This document shows positions 15,136 to 25,088 of a stretch of 64,000 nucleotides of DNA, in pieces. The number at the start of each line of letters is the position of its first letter. The stretch's first letter is position 1. The translations under genes and the position numbers were made by a program. This stretch comes from Pseudomonadota bacterium (GTDB taxonomy: Bacteria; Pseudomonadota; Gammaproteobacteria; Burkholderiales; Gallionellaceae), in NCBI GenBank assembly GCA_021782365.1, contig JAJXVB010000001.1, forward strand, positions 1 through 64,000, written 5' to 3'. Under the pieces are notes generated by a model. It was not told where the DNA came from. It ran no database searches and saw only the letters and a list, made by a program, of their open reading frames with translations.

Positions 15136-15990
15136 TCATTTCATGTATCGCTTCACGAAGTCCGCCATGGCATCCCGGTATTCGATCCAGCCTATCGCAC
15201 TGCTGTTGCTGTGTTCTCCGCCGTCTATCAAAAGGAGTTTCTTGGGTTCAGGCGCTGCCGCGTAAAGCGTTTTCCCCATTTCAAAGGGCACCCTCTGATC
15301 CCATGTGCCATGTATGATCAACAGGGGAATCTTCAATGTCGGGATTTTTTTCAAAGACTCGAAACGCTGGTTGAGCAGCAAGCCCACCGGCAGATATCCG
15401 TAATTGATCTCTCCCATCGCCTTCATGGAGGTGAAGGTGCTTTCCGCAATCAGGCCAGCCGCCTCCGGATGGTGGACTGCGAGGTCGATCGCGATCGCCC
15501 CTCCCAGAGAATGGCCGTAGATGAAGGTCTTGTGGGGATCCAGCCCTCGCCACTTGATCAGATACTGCCAGGCGGACTCGGCATCCTCGAATACCTTGGA
15601 TTCGCTGGGCTTCCCGCCGCTGCTCATGCCATAGCCACGGTAATCCGGCAGAAAAACGTTGAAGCCCAGCTTGTGCAGGCGCAGGGTATGTTCGAGATTG
15701 TTGCTGATGTTCCTGTCGTTTCCGTGCAGGTAAAGCAGGGTGGGCGCATTTTCCGGATTGTCCGCAGGTATCCACCATGCATCCAGTTCCCCCTTTTCCT
15801 CCCCTTGCCCTGAAGGGATGCTCAATTCCTCATACTTGACCCCCATGCGGTCGGGTGTGGTCTGCATGATGCGAGTCGGCTCGAAAATGTGCGCCTTCTG
15901 TGTTGCCCACATGTAGGTGCATTCGCCCGTGTATAGAAGTGCTGCAAGTGCCAAGACCTGCGCTGCCCTGCGCCGCAATATCCTGTTCAT
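15136..15990 (-). CDS. Membrane-anchored alpha/beta hydrolase
   Basis: From ATG 15990 the product has 284 residues. An N-terminal hydrophobic segment (about 8-27) probably anchors it, with the catalytic domain outside the cytoplasm. The fold contains LLYLHGNDRN (oxyanion region), GYGMSSGG, the nucleophile elbow GHSLGG, and a histidine near the end (DGGEHSN). A WDQRVP segment supplies the likely acid. It resembles Bem46/YfhR-like hydrolases, and the substrate is unknown. The ORF track starts eight codons earlier; ATG 15990 overlaps the dnaQ stop (ATGA) and is preferred. Confidence 0.88.
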   Translation of the reverse strand: MNRILRRRAAQVLALAALLYTGECTYMWATQKAHIFEPTRIMQTTPDRMGVKYEELSIPSGQGEEKGELDAWWIPADNPENAPTLLYLHGNDRNISNNLEHTLRLHKLGFNVFLPDYRGYGMSSGGKPSESKVFEDAESAWQYLIKWRGLDPHKTFIYGHSLGGAIAIDLAVHHPEAAGLIAESTFTSMKAMGEINYGYLPVGLLLNQRFESLKKIPTLKIPLLIIHGTWDQRVPFEMGKTLYAAAPEPKKLLLIDGGEHSNSSAIGWIEYRDAMADFVKRYMK

Positions 15991-16682
15991 GCAACGCTCT
16001 CCATCTGTTTCCACAAACAGGCGCCGCGGCTTGCCTTGTCGATCGCGACAAGCTGTTTTTCATGTTCAATTAGTTCATGCTCATCGGGCAGCAGGACTCG
16101 CAGCGGAAGACGGGCCGCATCCGGATTCAATGCCGGCCTGATTGCAGGCGCTTCTTCTTCGATGAGCAGGCTCTCCTGACCTCGCGTCATCGCGATGTAT
16201 ACTTCGGCCAAAAGCTCCGTATCCAGCAATGCGCCGTGCAATGTGCGATGTGAATTGTCTATCTCATAGCGGCTGCAAAGCGCGTCCAGCCCGTTTTTCT
16301 TTCCGGGATGGAGCTCCCGTGCAAGCGCCAGCGTATCCACGACCGGGTTTTCGAGCGGCGGCAAGCCCATATGCTCCAGCTCGCTGTTGATGAAACCGAT
16401 GTCGAAAGGCGCGTTGTGGGCTAGGATTTCCGCACCTTCAATGAATGCGAGAAAGCTTGCGGCGATGTCTGCAAACTTGAAATTGCCTTTCAGCATGTCC
16501 CATGTGAACCCGTGCACGCGGGCGGCTTCCTCGTCCACTTCGCGTTCCGGATCGAGGTAATGATGAAAATGCTTCTTGGACACCTTGCGACCTTCGAGCT
16601 CTATGGCCGCAATTTCGATGATCCGATGCCCCTTCTTGGGATCCAGACCTGTGGTTTCGGTATCCAGCACGACCTTACGCAT
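15987..16682 (-). CDS. dnaQ: DNA polymerase III epsilon subunit (proofreading exonuclease)
   Basis: This 231-residue DEDDh exonuclease removes misincorporated bases as part of the Pol III core. The Exo I motif is VVLDTETTG, Exo II is [12 protein letters not shown], and Exo III is [14 protein letters not shown]. The C-terminal tail (about 185-231) should contact the alpha subunit. The track ORF begins 78 codons upstream inside rnhA; the ATG at 16682 gives the normal N-terminus [12 protein letters not shown]. It overlaps rnhA by eight bases, the usual rnhA-dnaQ arrangement. Confidence 0.97.
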   Translation of the reverse strand: MRKVVLDTETTGLDPKKGHRIIEIAAIELEGRKVSKKHFHHYLDPEREVDEEAARVHGFTWDMLKGNFKFADIAASFLAFIEGAEILAHNAPFDIGFINSELEHMGLPPLENPVVDTLALARELHPGKKNGLDALCSRYEIDNSHRTLHGALLDTELLAEVYIAMTRGQESLLIEEEAPAIRPALNPDAARLPLRVLLPDEHELIEHEKQLVAIDKASRGACLWKQMESVA

Positions 16683-17130
16683 CGCCCGCTCCTTTCTCAT
16701 ACATCGATGCCACCCCCTTGTTTGCAAGCAAATCCGCATGCTCATTTCCGGCATGGCCGGCATGCCCCTTGACCCATATCCATTCGATCTGATGCTGGGA
16801 AGACAAGGAGTCCAGCCTGCGCCAAAGATCCTCGTTCTTGACCGGTTTCTTGCTGGCCGTTTTCCATCCGGCTTTTTTCCAGCCCGGAAGCCAGGTCGTG
16901 ATGCCCTGGTGCACATACTTGGAATCGGTGTGCAGCCTGACCTGACAAGGCCTCTTCAAAGCCTCGAGCGCCGCGATCGCACCCATCAGCTCCATGCGGT
17001 TGTTGGTGGTATGCGCTTCGCCTCCAAAAAGCTCGCGCTCCTTGCCTTTCGCGCGCAGCAAAGCGCCCCATCCCCCTACTCCGGGATTGCCCTTGCATGC
17101 GCCATCCGTAAATATGTCTACAATTTCCAT
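16675..17130 (-). CDS. rnhA: Ribonuclease HI
   Basis: This 151-residue enzyme degrades the RNA strand of RNA-DNA hybrids. All four catalytic carboxylates are in place: D in [13 protein letters not shown] in [11 protein letters not shown] in LHTDSKYV and D in NEHADLLAN. The basic handle region ([20 protein letters not shown]) is present. The start is ATG 17130 rather than the track start at 17355, which lies inside the methyltransferase gene. It overlaps both neighbours by a few bases. Confidence 0.97.
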   Translation of the reverse strand: MEIVDIFTDGACKGNPGVGGWGALLRAKGKERELFGGEAHTTNNRMELMGAIAALEALKRPCQVRLHTDSKYVHQGITTWLPGWKKAGWKTASKKPVKNEDLWRRLDSLSSQHQIEWIWVKGHAGHAGNEHADLLANKGVASMYEKGAGDA

Positions 17131-17900
17131 TGCGTTCGCATATCGAAATCCTCTGCCATGCTCTGGCAACCAGAACGCGGCTGGTTGAGCTTGGGCGCCA
17201 CCGGCAAAAGCTTCCTCACAAGACTCTCGTTCCACTTGGGCTTGATCAGGCGCATTCCTGGAACGCGCTTTATCGCATGCACGAAATACACCCCTCCGCT
17301 CACCGCCCACCACCTGTCGCCGGCTGCCTCCATGAAGTCGCTGCGCTCCAGCCATCTTCTCTGGTCAAAGGGCGGCGCATAAACGGCGAATCTGCCACCG
17401 GCCATCTCGAAGCCCAAAAGGGCAAGCCAATCCTTGATTCTTGATAGCGCGATGAAGCGTCCGCACCAGGGGTAGCCGCTTCTCCTTCCCAGTGCCCGGT
17501 ACACTCCCCAGAGGCTGTGGGGATTGAAGCCGCTGATCAGAAGGCTTCCTTCAGGCATCAGCACGCGCTCGACTTCGCGCAATATGGCATGGGGCTGCTG
17601 GCCGAATTCCAGCATGTGGGGCAGCAGCAGCAAATCGAGGCTTGAAGTCGCAATGGGCAGTTCGCCGCCGCACATTTTAACAGCGGCGCCAGCCTGGTCT
17701 GCCCCGCTGAAGCGCAAGGGTATCCGGCTGTTTCTCAAAAAATCCTGTTCCGGCAGGCCCAGCTGCAGCGCGTTATAGCCGAAGATGTCGTTCACTGTCT
17801 TGTCGAACCAGGCATATTCGCGTTCAAGAACATAGCAGCCCTGCTCGGAAGAAAACCATTCGCTCAAACTTTCTGCTGTTGATTTACAATCAGGGCTCAC
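17118..17900 (-). CDS. Class I SAM methyltransferase-like protein with a degenerate SAM loop
   Basis: From GTG 17900 the product has 260 residues. The second half of a Methyltransf_11 domain is clear ([49 protein letters not shown]). The region that should hold the glycine-rich motif I has no GxGxG. The same gene commonly sits between gloB and rnhA in betaproteobacteria. The track ATG at 17990 would overlap the divergent gloB by 69 bases and is unlikely. GTG 17900 has a GGAA six bases upstream. Substrate and even catalytic activity are uncertain. Confidence 0.75.
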   Translation of the reverse strand: MSPDCKSTAESLSEWFSSEQGCYVLEREYAWFDKTVNDIFGYNALQLGLPEQDFLRNSRIPLRFSGADQAGAAVKMCGGELPIATSSLDLLLLPHMLEFGQQPHAILREVERVLMPEGSLLISGFNPHSLWGVYRALGRRSGYPWCGRFIALSRIKDWLALLGFEMAGGRFAVYAPPFDQRRWLERSDFMEAAGDRWWAVSGGVYFVHAIKRVPGMRLIKPKWNESLVRKLLPVAPKLNQPRSGCQSMAEDFDMRTQWKL

Positions 17901-17921
17901 ATAAATTCCATTCTTTAAATC

Positions 17922-18689
17922 ATGTACGACATCGTCGCCATTCCCGCCTTTGAAGACAATTACATATGGACCATACATAACGACAAACACGCTGTCGTGG
18001 TGGATCCCGGGGATGCAACGCCAGTGCTTTCATGGCTTGCCCAGCACGACGTTAAACTCACAGGCATCCTCTGCACGCATCGCCACGATGACCATGTCGG
18101 CGGCATCGAAGAATTGCGCGCAGTATACAACGTGCCGGTGTATGGGCGTCAGCATATGAAGAATCCTCACATCACCCATGATCTGAAGGAAGGCGAAAAA
18201 CTAAGCCTTGAAGAGTTCGGGCTGACTTTCGACATCATGGAAGTTCCAGGCCATATCGACGACCATATCGCCTATCATTCATCCGCTCCTGCCATACTCT
18301 TCTGCGGGGATGTGCTTTTTGGCGCAGGTTGCGGGCGCAACTTCGAGGGCAGCGTGAAAGCGCTATTCCTTTCCCTGCAGCGCTTTGCAAGTCTGCCCCC
18401 CTCAACGCTGGTTTACTGCGCCCACGAATACACGGCCTCCAATCTGCGCTTTGCCAAAGTATGCGATCCGGACAATCCGGATGTTGCTGATCGCGTCATA
18501 AAAACGGCTGAGAAGCGCGCAGCCAACCAGTCCACCGTCCCCTTCACGATGGAGATTGAACTTGCCACAAACCCTTTCCTGCGCTGCAAGGAGCCCGCGA
18601 TTCTTCATAGCCTGAAACGGATGGGATACGATGCAACCGACGAGGAATCCGCATTTGCCGCCTTGCGCGCATGGCGGGACAAGTTTTGA
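17922..18689 (+). CDS. gloB: Hydroxyacylglutathione hydrolase (glyoxalase II)
   Basis: The product has 255 residues of the metallo-beta-lactamase fold. The metal-binding motif is THRHDDH (H53, H55, D57, H58). Later ligands lie in VPGHIDDHIAYH, FCGDVLFGAGCGRNFEG and YCAHEYTASNLRFA. The C-terminal glutathione-binding part has the typical end FAALRAWRDKF. It hydrolyses S-lactoylglutathione to lactate and glutathione in methylglyoxal detoxification. The ATG has no visible Shine-Dalgarno and lies 21 bases from the divergent methyltransferase start. Confidence 0.96.
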   Translation: MYDIVAIPAFEDNYIWTIHNDKHAVVVDPGDATPVLSWLAQHDVKLTGILCTHRHDDHVGGIEELRAVYNVPVYGRQHMKNPHITHDLKEGEKLSLEEFGLTFDIMEVPGHIDDHIAYHSSAPAILFCGDVLFGAGCGRNFEGSVKALFLSLQRFASLPPSTLVYCAHEYTASNLRFAKVCDPDNPDVADRVIKTAEKRAANQSTVPFTMEIELATNPFLRCKEPAILHSLKRMGYDATDEESAFAALRAWRDKF

Positions 18690-18714
18690 CGCTGCCTGCG
18701 AGTCCCGCTAGACT
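18686..18714 (+). promoter_or_regulatory. Putative sigma-70 promoter of the nucleotide-sugar operon
   Basis: TTGACG (18686-18691, overlapping the gloB stop) and TAGACT (18709-18714) are separated by exactly 17 bases. The predicted start point is about 30 bases before the ugd ATG at 18751. Confidence 0.6.
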
Positions 18715-18750
18715 TTCAATAATGAGCGCTTAAAACCTGAAAGCATAAAA

Positions 18751-19917
18751 ATGAAAATCGCAATCGCCGGTACCGGCTATGTCGGCCTCTCCAATGCCAT
18801 TCTGCTCTCGCAACACAATGAAGTCGTTGCAGTCGACATCGTCCCCGAAAAGGTCGAGATGCTTAACCGCAAGCAGTCTCCCATAGAAGACGTGGAAATC
18901 GAGGACTTTCTCAAGCACAAAAAACTCGATTTCCGCGCAACGCTTGACAAGCGAGTAGCCTATGAGGGCGCCGATTACGTGATCATCGCAACACCGACCG
19001 ACTACGACCCAGAGACCAATTACTTCAATACGAGCTCGATCGAATCGGTGATAAAGGATGTGTTGAGCATCAACCCCAAGGCCGTGATGATCATCAAATC
19101 CACCATACCCGTCGGCTATACGATCAAGGCCCGCGCGAAATTCAACTGCGACAATCTCATCTTCTCGCCCGAATTCCTGCGCGAGGGTCGGGCGCTATAC
19201 GACAACCTGCATCCATCGCGCATTGTCGTGGGTGAGCGCTCTGCGCGCGCAGAAGTGTTTGCAAACCTTCTGAAGCAGGGTGCGATCAAGCAGGACATCG
19301 CCGTTTTGTATACCGATTCGACCGAGGCCGAGGCGATCAAGCTCTTTGCCAACACCTACCTTGCGATGCGGGTCGCCTACTTCAACGAGCTGGACACCTA
19401 TGCAGCCACACACGGCCTGGATACAAGGCAGATCATACAGGGCGTCTGCCTGGATCCTCGCATCGGCGACCATTACAACAACCCGTCCTTTGGCTACGGC
19501 GGCTACTGTCTTCCCAAGGACACCAAACAGCTGCTCGCGAATTACCAGGATGTGCCGCAGAACCTGGTCCATGCGATCGTCGAATCGAACACGACGCGCA
19601 AGGACTTCATCGCCTTCGATATCCTGAAGCGCAATCCCAGAGTCGTCGGCATCCACCGCCTCGTTATGAAGAGCGGCTCGGACAATTTTCGCTCAAGCAG
19701 CATCCAGGGCATCATGAAACGCATCAAGGCCAAGGGAATCGAGGTCATCGTGTATGAGCCCGCGCTCAAGGAGCCGGAGTTTTATCGCTCCAGAGTGGTG
19801 AACGATCTTGTACAATTCAAGAAGGAGGCCGACGTCATCGTCACCAACCGCATAACAGAGGACCTGAAAGACGTCACCGATAAGATATACAGCCGCGATC
19901 TTTTCGGCAAGGACTGA
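18751..19917 (+). CDS. ugd: UDP-glucose 6-dehydrogenase
   Basis: This 388-residue enzyme oxidises UDP-glucose twice to UDP-glucuronate using NAD+. The N-terminal Rossmann loop is [12 protein letters not shown]. The central substrate region has [23 protein letters not shown]. The catalytic cysteine is in [15 protein letters not shown]. The length matches the short form of the family (E. coli Ugd type). It heads an operon with the dTDP-rhamnose genes, so the product probably supplies glucuronic acid or a derivative for lipopolysaccharide or exopolysaccharide. Confidence 0.96.
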   Translation: MKIAIAGTGYVGLSNAILLSQHNEVVAVDIVPEKVEMLNRKQSPIEDVEIEDFLKHKKLDFRATLDKRVAYEGADYVIIATPTDYDPETNYFNTSSIESVIKDVLSINPKAVMIIKSTIPVGYTIKARAKFNCDNLIFSPEFLREGRALYDNLHPSRIVVGERSARAEVFANLLKQGAIKQDIAVLYTDSTEAEAIKLFANTYLAMRVAYFNELDTYAATHGLDTRQIIQGVCLDPRIGDHYNNPSFGYGGYCLPKDTKQLLANYQDVPQNLVHAIVESNTTRKDFIAFDILKRNPRVVGIHRLVMKSGSDNFRSSSIQGIMKRIKAKGIEVIVYEPALKEPEFYRSRVVNDLVQFKKEADVIVTNRITEDLKDVTDKIYSRDLFGKD

Positions 19918-19946
19918 GCTAGATTCGAAAAATTTTAGGGAACCCT

Positions 19947-21014
19947 ATGATCTTAACGACGGGCAGCGCAGGTTTCATCGGTTCGAATTTCGTTCTTGAC
20001 TGGTTTACTCATAGCGATGAGGCGGTCGTCAATCTCGACAAACTGACCTATGCGGGAAACCTTGAGAATCTCGCATCGCTAAAGGACAATCCCAGTCACA
20101 TCTTCGTGCATGGCGACATCGGGGATAAGGCGCTGGTTTCAAGCCTGCTCTCCAAGCACCGTCCGAGGGCGATCGTGAACTTTGCGGCTGAATCGCATGT
20201 GGACAGGTCCATACATGGCCCTGAAGATTTCATAAATACCAATGTCGTCGGCACCTTCCATCTTCTTGAGGCCGTCAGAATATACTGGTCCGCTCTTCCG
20301 GAGCCTGAAAAGGCAAGCTTCCGCTTTCTGCATGTCTCGACCGATGAAGTGTATGGCTCGCTCTCCAAGGATGACCCGGCGTTCACGGAAGCCCACCGCT
20401 ATGAGCCTAACAGCCCTTATTCCGCGAGCAAGGCCGCGAGCGACCATCTGGTGCGCGCCTATCACCACACCTACGGGCTTCCGGTTTTGACGACCAACTG
20501 CTCGAACAATTACGGTCCATATCATTTTCCCGAAAAACTGATCCCTCTGATGATCGTCAATGCGCTTGCCGGCAAGAGCCTCCCGGTCTACGGCGACGGC
20601 CAGCAGATCAGGGACTGGCTGTATGTGAAGGATCACTGCAGCGCGATACGCCGCGTGCTGGAAAAGGGAAAGCCAGGCGAGGTATACAACATCGGCGGCT
20701 GGAACGAGAAGGCCAATATCGATATCGTTCATACGGTATGCAGCTTGCTCGACGAGCTGCAACCCAGAAGCGACGGGAAACCCTATCGCGAACAGGTTGC
20801 TTTTGTTGTTGACCGCCCCGGCCACGACAGGCGCTATGCGATCGACGCGCACAAGATAGAGAGGGAGCTCGGCTGGAAACCTGCCGAAACCTTCGAGACC
20901 GGCATACGCAAGACGGTGCAGTGGTATCTGGACAACCAGGCATGGGTGAACAATGTGTTGTCCGGCAACTACAGGCAGTGGGTAGAGAAGAATTACGCGG
21001 GGCGCGCCCGATGA
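19947..21014 (+). CDS. rmlB: dTDP-glucose 4,6-dehydratase
   Basis: This 355-residue extended short-chain dehydrogenase starts with the NAD loop [12 protein letters not shown]. The active site has [10 protein letters not shown] (T-D-E) and [15 protein letters not shown] (YxxxK). Family blocks [16 protein letters not shown] and [19 protein letters not shown] are intact. It converts dTDP-glucose to dTDP-4-keto-6-deoxyglucose, the second step to dTDP-L-rhamnose. The N-terminus is one or two residues shorter than usual. Its TGA overlaps the rmlD ATG. Confidence 0.97.
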   Translation: MILTTGSAGFIGSNFVLDWFTHSDEAVVNLDKLTYAGNLENLASLKDNPSHIFVHGDIGDKALVSSLLSKHRPRAIVNFAAESHVDRSIHGPEDFINTNVVGTFHLLEAVRIYWSALPEPEKASFRFLHVSTDEVYGSLSKDDPAFTEAHRYEPNSPYSASKAASDHLVRAYHHTYGLPVLTTNCSNNYGPYHFPEKLIPLMIVNALAGKSLPVYGDGQQIRDWLYVKDHCSAIRRVLEKGKPGEVYNIGGWNEKANIDIVHTVCSLLDELQPRSDGKPYREQVAFVVDRPGHDRRYAIDAHKIERELGWKPAETFETGIRKTVQWYLDNQAWVNNVLSGNYRQWVEKNYAGRAR

Positions 21015-21907
21015 AAATCCTGCTGTTCGGGAAGAACGGCCAGGTAGGCTGGGAGCTGCAGCGCAGCCTCTCCTTTCTTGGAGAACTGGTCGCGCTGGAT
21101 TCCCATTCCGAAAACCTGTGCGGAGACTTCACCGATCTTGTGGGAATTTCCGAAACGGTCCGCCAAGTGGCGCCCGACATCATCGTCAATGCAGCGGCTC
21201 ATACCGCAGTGGACCGCGCCGAGAGCGAACCCGATCTTGCAAGGACCATCAATGCGGCGGCCCCTGCTGTGCTGGCAGAGGAAGCAAGGAGGCTTAATGC
21301 CTGGCTCGTTCATTACTCGACAGACTATGTCTTCGACGGAAGCGGAAGCCAGCCCTGGGTCGAATCCGACCCGACAGGCCCGCTGAATGTCTATGGGAAA
21401 ACCAAGCTGGAAGGTGAGCAAAGCATTGTTCAGTCGGGATGCCGTCACCTCATCTTCCGTACAAGCTGGGTGTATGCCGCGCGTGGCGGCAATTTCGCAA
21501 AGACCATGCTGCGCCTGGCTCAGGAGCGGGAAACCCTAAAAATAATCGACGACCAGACAGGCTCTCCGACCGGGGCCGATCTGCTCGCCGATGTCACGGC
21601 TCATGCGCTACGCATGGCAAGACACAATTCCGACATCTCGGGGCTTTATCATCTTGTTGCAGGTGGCGAAGTCACATGGCACGGCTATGCGAATTTCGTG
21701 ATCGATTTCGCAAGGCAAAAAGGTATTACCCTTAAAGCCCAAACGATAGAGGCCGTGCCGACCAGCGCCTTCCCGACCCCGGCCAGGCGCCCGAGCAATT
21801 CGCGAATGAATACAAAAAAACTGCAAGCCGCTTTCGATTTGCATCTACCGGATTGGCAAACCGGTGTCGAGCGCATGCTGACCGAAGTGCTGGAGAAACA
21901 ATCATGA
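21011..21907 (+). CDS. rmlD: dTDP-4-dehydrorhamnose reductase
   Basis: This 298-residue enzyme performs the last step of dTDP-L-rhamnose synthesis using NAD(P)H. It begins [16 protein letters not shown]; then [29 protein letters not shown] and the YxxxK site [12 protein letters not shown] follow. The C-terminal block [13 protein letters not shown] is typical. The track ORF starts 30 codons too early; ATG 21011 overlaps the rmlB stop (ATGA). Confidence 0.97.
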   Translation: MKILLFGKNGQVGWELQRSLSFLGELVALDSHSENLCGDFTDLVGISETVRQVAPDIIVNAAAHTAVDRAESEPDLARTINAAAPAVLAEEARRLNAWLVHYSTDYVFDGSGSQPWVESDPTGPLNVYGKTKLEGEQSIVQSGCRHLIFRTSWVYAARGGNFAKTMLRLAQERETLKIIDDQTGSPTGADLLADVTAHALRMARHNSDISGLYHLVAGGEVTWHGYANFVIDFARQKGITLKAQTIEAVPTSAFPTPARRPSNSRMNTKKLQAAFDLHLPDWQTGVERMLTEVLEKQS

Positions 21908-22785
21908 TCAAACGCAAGGGCATCATCCTCGCAGGCGGTTCGGGCACGAGGCTTCACCCCGTGACACTCGCCGTATCCAAGCAACTCCTTCCGGTTTATG
22001 ACAAGCCGATGATCTACTATCCCCTGTCCACGCTGATGCTCGCAGGAATAAGGGATATCCTGATCATCTCGACCCCACAGGACACCCCGCGCTTCGAGCG
22101 GCTTCTTGGGGACGGGCACGCATGGGGACTGAACCTGCAATACGCCGTCCAGCCTTCACCCGACGGCCTGGCGCAGGCTTTCATCATAGGGCGGGAATTC
22201 ATAGGCTCCGATCCATCGGCCTTGGTGCTAGGAGACAACATCTTCTACGGACACGATTTTCAGAGCCAGCTCCAGGATGCGGCCAGGCGCACTGAAGGCG
22301 CCTCGGTTTTCGCCTACCATGTGCATGATCCCGAGCGCTATGGCGTTGTGGAATTCGACAGGACAGGCCGCGCCGTATCGCTCGAAGAAAAGCCGCTCAA
22401 GCCGAAATCGAACTTTGCCGTCACCGGGCTTTATTTTTACGACAACGACGTGATCGATATCGCGGCCAACCTCAAGCCATCCCAGCGAGGCGAACTTGAA
22501 ATCACGGACGTCAACAGGACTTATCTCGAACGAGGCAGATTGTCGGTCGAGACCATGGGGCGGGGCTTTGCGTGGCTAGACACCGGCACTCACGAGTCGC
22601 TGCTCGAAGCAAGCCAGTTCATACAGATCATCGAGCAACGCCAGGGATTGAAGATCGCCTGCCCGGAAGAGATCGCTTTCAAGAACGGGTTCATCGACGC
22701 AGAAGAGCTGGAGAAATTGGCCGCTCCTTTGATCAAGAGCGGCTACGGCGCCTATCTGATGCAGGTATTGAGGGAAAATGCATGA
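21904..22785 (+). CDS. rmlA: Glucose-1-phosphate thymidylyltransferase
   Basis: This 293-residue enzyme joins dTTP and glucose-1-phosphate. The nucleotide-binding opening is [38 protein letters not shown]. The metal-site block is [13 protein letters not shown], and [20 protein letters not shown] and [14 protein letters not shown] follow. Length and motifs are those of the short RmlA1 type. It overlaps rmlD and rmlC by four bases each (ATGA). Confidence 0.97.
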   Translation: MIKRKGIILAGGSGTRLHPVTLAVSKQLLPVYDKPMIYYPLSTLMLAGIRDILIISTPQDTPRFERLLGDGHAWGLNLQYAVQPSPDGLAQAFIIGREFIGSDPSALVLGDNIFYGHDFQSQLQDAARRTEGASVFAYHVHDPERYGVVEFDRTGRAVSLEEKPLKPKSNFAVTGLYFYDNDVIDIAANLKPSQRGELEITDVNRTYLERGRLSVETMGRGFAWLDTGTHESLLEASQFIQIIEQRQGLKIACPEEIAFKNGFIDAEELEKLAAPLIKSGYGAYLMQVLRENA

Positions 22786-23327
22786 AAGCGATAGCAGCGG
22801 AGATTCCTGGCCTGTTGATCATCGAGCCCAGGGTGTTCGGCGATGAGCGCGGTTTCTTCTATGAGAGCTTCAACAGGAAGAAGTTTGCGGAACTGACAGG
22901 GCGAGATGTCGACTTCGTCCAGGACAACCACTCCAGGTCGGTGAAGAACGTGCTGCGAGGCTTGCACTACCAGATTCAGCATCCTCAAGGAAAGCTGGTG
23001 CGGGTTGTGCAAGGGACGGTGCTCGATGTCGCAGTGGACATACGCAGGAGCTCCCCCACCTTTGGCAGGCATGTCGCAGTCGAACTCTCCTCCGACAACA
23101 AGCGCATGTTCTGGATACCGGAAGGATTTGCGCACGGCTTCGTCGTGCTTTCCGAATCCGCCGAGTTTCTCTACAAAACGACAGACTACTGGATGCCGGA
23201 ATTCGAACGCTCGATACGCTGGGACGATCCTGCCCTGAAAATAGACTGGCGTTTGCAATCCGCCCCGGCTTTGTCTGCGAAGGATCTGCAGGGAAAACTT
23301 CTCGCAGAAGCCGACTGCTTTGCATGA
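22782..23327 (+). CDS. rmlC: dTDP-4-dehydrorhamnose 3,5-epimerase
   Basis: This 181-residue cupin epimerises C3 and C5 of dTDP-4-keto-6-deoxyglucose. Signature segments are [34 protein letters not shown] (catalytic histidine) and [20 protein letters not shown]. The end segment [26 protein letters not shown] follows. ATG 22782 overlaps the rmlA stop; the track start at 22572 lies inside rmlA. With rmlA, rmlB and rmlD it completes the dTDP-L-rhamnose pathway. Confidence 0.97.
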   Translation: MKAIAAEIPGLLIIEPRVFGDERGFFYESFNRKKFAELTGRDVDFVQDNHSRSVKNVLRGLHYQIQHPQGKLVRVVQGTVLDVAVDIRRSSPTFGRHVAVELSSDNKRMFWIPEGFAHGFVVLSESAEFLYKTTDYWMPEFERSIRWDDPALKIDWRLQSAPALSAKDLQGKLLAEADCFA

Positions 23328-23342
23328 TTTGAAAGGAAAGAA

Positions 23343-24443
23343 ATGGCAAAAGGGATGATACTGGCTGCAGGCCAGGGAACGCGCATCAGGCCCCTGACCA
23401 AGAATCTGCCCAAGCCCATGATCCCCATTCTGGGCAAGCCCGTGATGGCATATCTGATCGAGCACATGGCAAGACACGGGGTCGTCGACATCATGATCAA
23501 CGTGGCTTTCAACCACGCCCAGATCGAGAGCTATTTCGGCGATGGCAGCAGCTGGGGCGTGAACATAGGCTATTCATTCGAAGGATTGCGAGAGCACGGA
23601 GAGATCGTCCCGAAGCCGATGGGCTCTGCGGGAGGCATGAAGAAAATCCAGGATTTTGGCGGCTTCTTCGATGAAACCACTTTAGTGGTATGCGGCGATG
23701 CGATCATCGATCTCGACATCGAGTCAGCCCTTTCGGAGCACAAGAGCAAGGGGGCATTGGCCAGCGTGGTCACGCTCGATGTGCCGCTTGAGCAGACCAA
23801 GAATTATGGCGTGGTCGTGACCGACAAGAATGGACAGGTCGAATCCTTCCAGGAAAAACCCCAGCCCGAGGAAGCCAAGTCCACGCAGGCCAGCACCGGC
23901 ATCTACATCTTCGAGCCCGATGTGTTGAACCTTGTGCCATCCGGAAAAGTGTTCGACATCGGCAACGACCTTTTTCCGTTGCTCGTGAAAGAGAATCTGC
24001 CCTTCTTTGCGCAAAACCGCGATTTCAACTGGATAGACATCGGACGCCTGACCGATTACTGGGAAGTGTCGCAGCGCGTGCTGCGCGGCGAGGTCGATCT
24101 GATGGGCATGCCAGGCAGGGAAATTCAGCCCGGCGTATGGGCAGGTCTCAACACCTCCATCGAGCCTGGCGTCAAGATCACAGGCCCGGTCTATATCGGC
24201 TCCAACGTGAAGATAGAACAGGGCGCGATCATCACAGGCCCCGCATGGATAGGTCATGGCAGCCACATACGCTCCAAAGCCCGGCTCGAGCGCTGCATCC
24301 TTTCCGAATACGTGAGGATCAGCGCCAACCAGGAGCTGAGCGAGATGATCATCTCCAGCCAGTATTGCGTCAAACGCAACGGAGACGTGCACTACCTAGG
24401 AGAGGAAAACGTGCCGCTGCACTGGGGAGATGCGCGCGGCTGA
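23343..24443 (+). CDS. Sugar-1-phosphate nucleotidyltransferase with left-handed beta-helix tail
   Basis: The product has 366 residues. The nucleotidyltransferase domain (1-240) opens with [32 protein letters not shown], with a metal-site [11 protein letters not shown] and [25 protein letters not shown]. The C-terminal part (about 265-345) has hexapeptide-like turns ([38 protein letters not shown]). This layout fits mannose-1-phosphate guanylyltransferase or glucose-1-phosphate uridylyl/thymidylyltransferase relatives; the nucleotide and sugar are not certain. It may use the sugar-1-phosphate from the mutase at 4.1-5.5 kb. It is 15 bases after rmlC with AAAGGAAAG before the ATG. Confidence 0.85.
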   Translation: MAKGMILAAGQGTRIRPLTKNLPKPMIPILGKPVMAYLIEHMARHGVVDIMINVAFNHAQIESYFGDGSSWGVNIGYSFEGLREHGEIVPKPMGSAGGMKKIQDFGGFFDETTLVVCGDAIIDLDIESALSEHKSKGALASVVTLDVPLEQTKNYGVVVTDKNGQVESFQEKPQPEEAKSTQASTGIYIFEPDVLNLVPSGKVFDIGNDLFPLLVKENLPFFAQNRDFNWIDIGRLTDYWEVSQRVLRGEVDLMGMPGREIQPGVWAGLNTSIEPGVKITGPVYIGSNVKIEQGAIITGPAWIGHGSHIRSKARLERCILSEYVRISANQELSEMIISSQYCVKRNGDVHYLGEENVPLHWGDARG

Positions 24444-24487
24444 CGCTCGGTGTAATATCCATCGGACAACTAAAATTCGGAGTAACA

Positions 24488-25087
24488 ATGGGCGGACAGA
24501 ACATTTTCCAGCAAGCGCTTAACATCAGGCGTGAACACCGTGAAAGGCTGAACGGGCACAAGGGCCAGGTGATCTGGCTCACAGGACTGTCGGGTGCTGG
24601 AAAATCCAGCATCGCCAATGCGATGGAAGTGATCCTGCACGAGAATGGATACCGCACCTATATACTCGATGGCGACAATGTGCGCGGCGGCTTGAGCCGG
24701 GATCTTGGATTCTCGGATGAAGACCGCGTCGAAAATATCCGCAGAATCACCGAAGTCTCCAAGCTGATGATGGATGCAGGCCTGGTGGTGATGACCGCCT
24801 TCATCTCGCCTTTCCGTCAGGAACGCGAGATGGCCAGAGGCATAGTGGGCCATGGTAATTTTGTCGAAGTCTATGTGAGCACACCGCTCGAAGTTTGCGA
24901 ATCGCGCGATGTGAAGGGCCTTTACAAGAAGGCCAGAGCCGGCCAGCTAGCCAACATGACGGGGATAGACAGCGCTTACGAGGCGCCTATCTCTCCTGAA
25001 GTGACCGTGAACGGCTGCGGGCAGAGCATAGAGGAGACCGCAAGAATGGCGATCTCGCAGATAGCGTCACTGCGCATGGAAAGATGA
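24488..25087 (+). CDS. cysC: Adenylylsulfate (APS) kinase
   Basis: This 199-residue enzyme phosphorylates APS to PAPS, the sulfate donor. The P-loop is [13 protein letters not shown]. The APS-binding blocks [20 protein letters not shown] and [10 protein letters not shown] are present, as is the lid [22 protein letters not shown]. No ATP-sulfurylase gene (cysD, cysN, sat) is in the window. It is the last gene of the nucleotide-sugar run, 44 bases after the nucleotidyltransferase, so it may support sulfation of a surface sugar as well as, or instead of, assimilation. The real ATG is 24488, not the track start. Confidence 0.95.
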   Translation: MGGQNIFQQALNIRREHRERLNGHKGQVIWLTGLSGAGKSSIANAMEVILHENGYRTYILDGDNVRGGLSRDLGFSDEDRVENIRRITEVSKLMMDAGLVVMTAFISPFRQEREMARGIVGHGNFVEVYVSTPLEVCESRDVKGLYKKARAGQLANMTGIDSAYEAPISPEVTVNGCGQSIEETARMAISQIASLRMER

Positions 25088-25088
25088 A

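Noticed and set aside
17901-17990. Track ATG start of the methyltransferase at 17990
   Set aside because: It would overlap the divergent gloB by 69 bases; GTG 17900 is a better start.
20139-20852. 237-residue minus-strand ORF inside rmlB
   Set aside because: Antisense shadow of a gene with complete dehydratase motifs.
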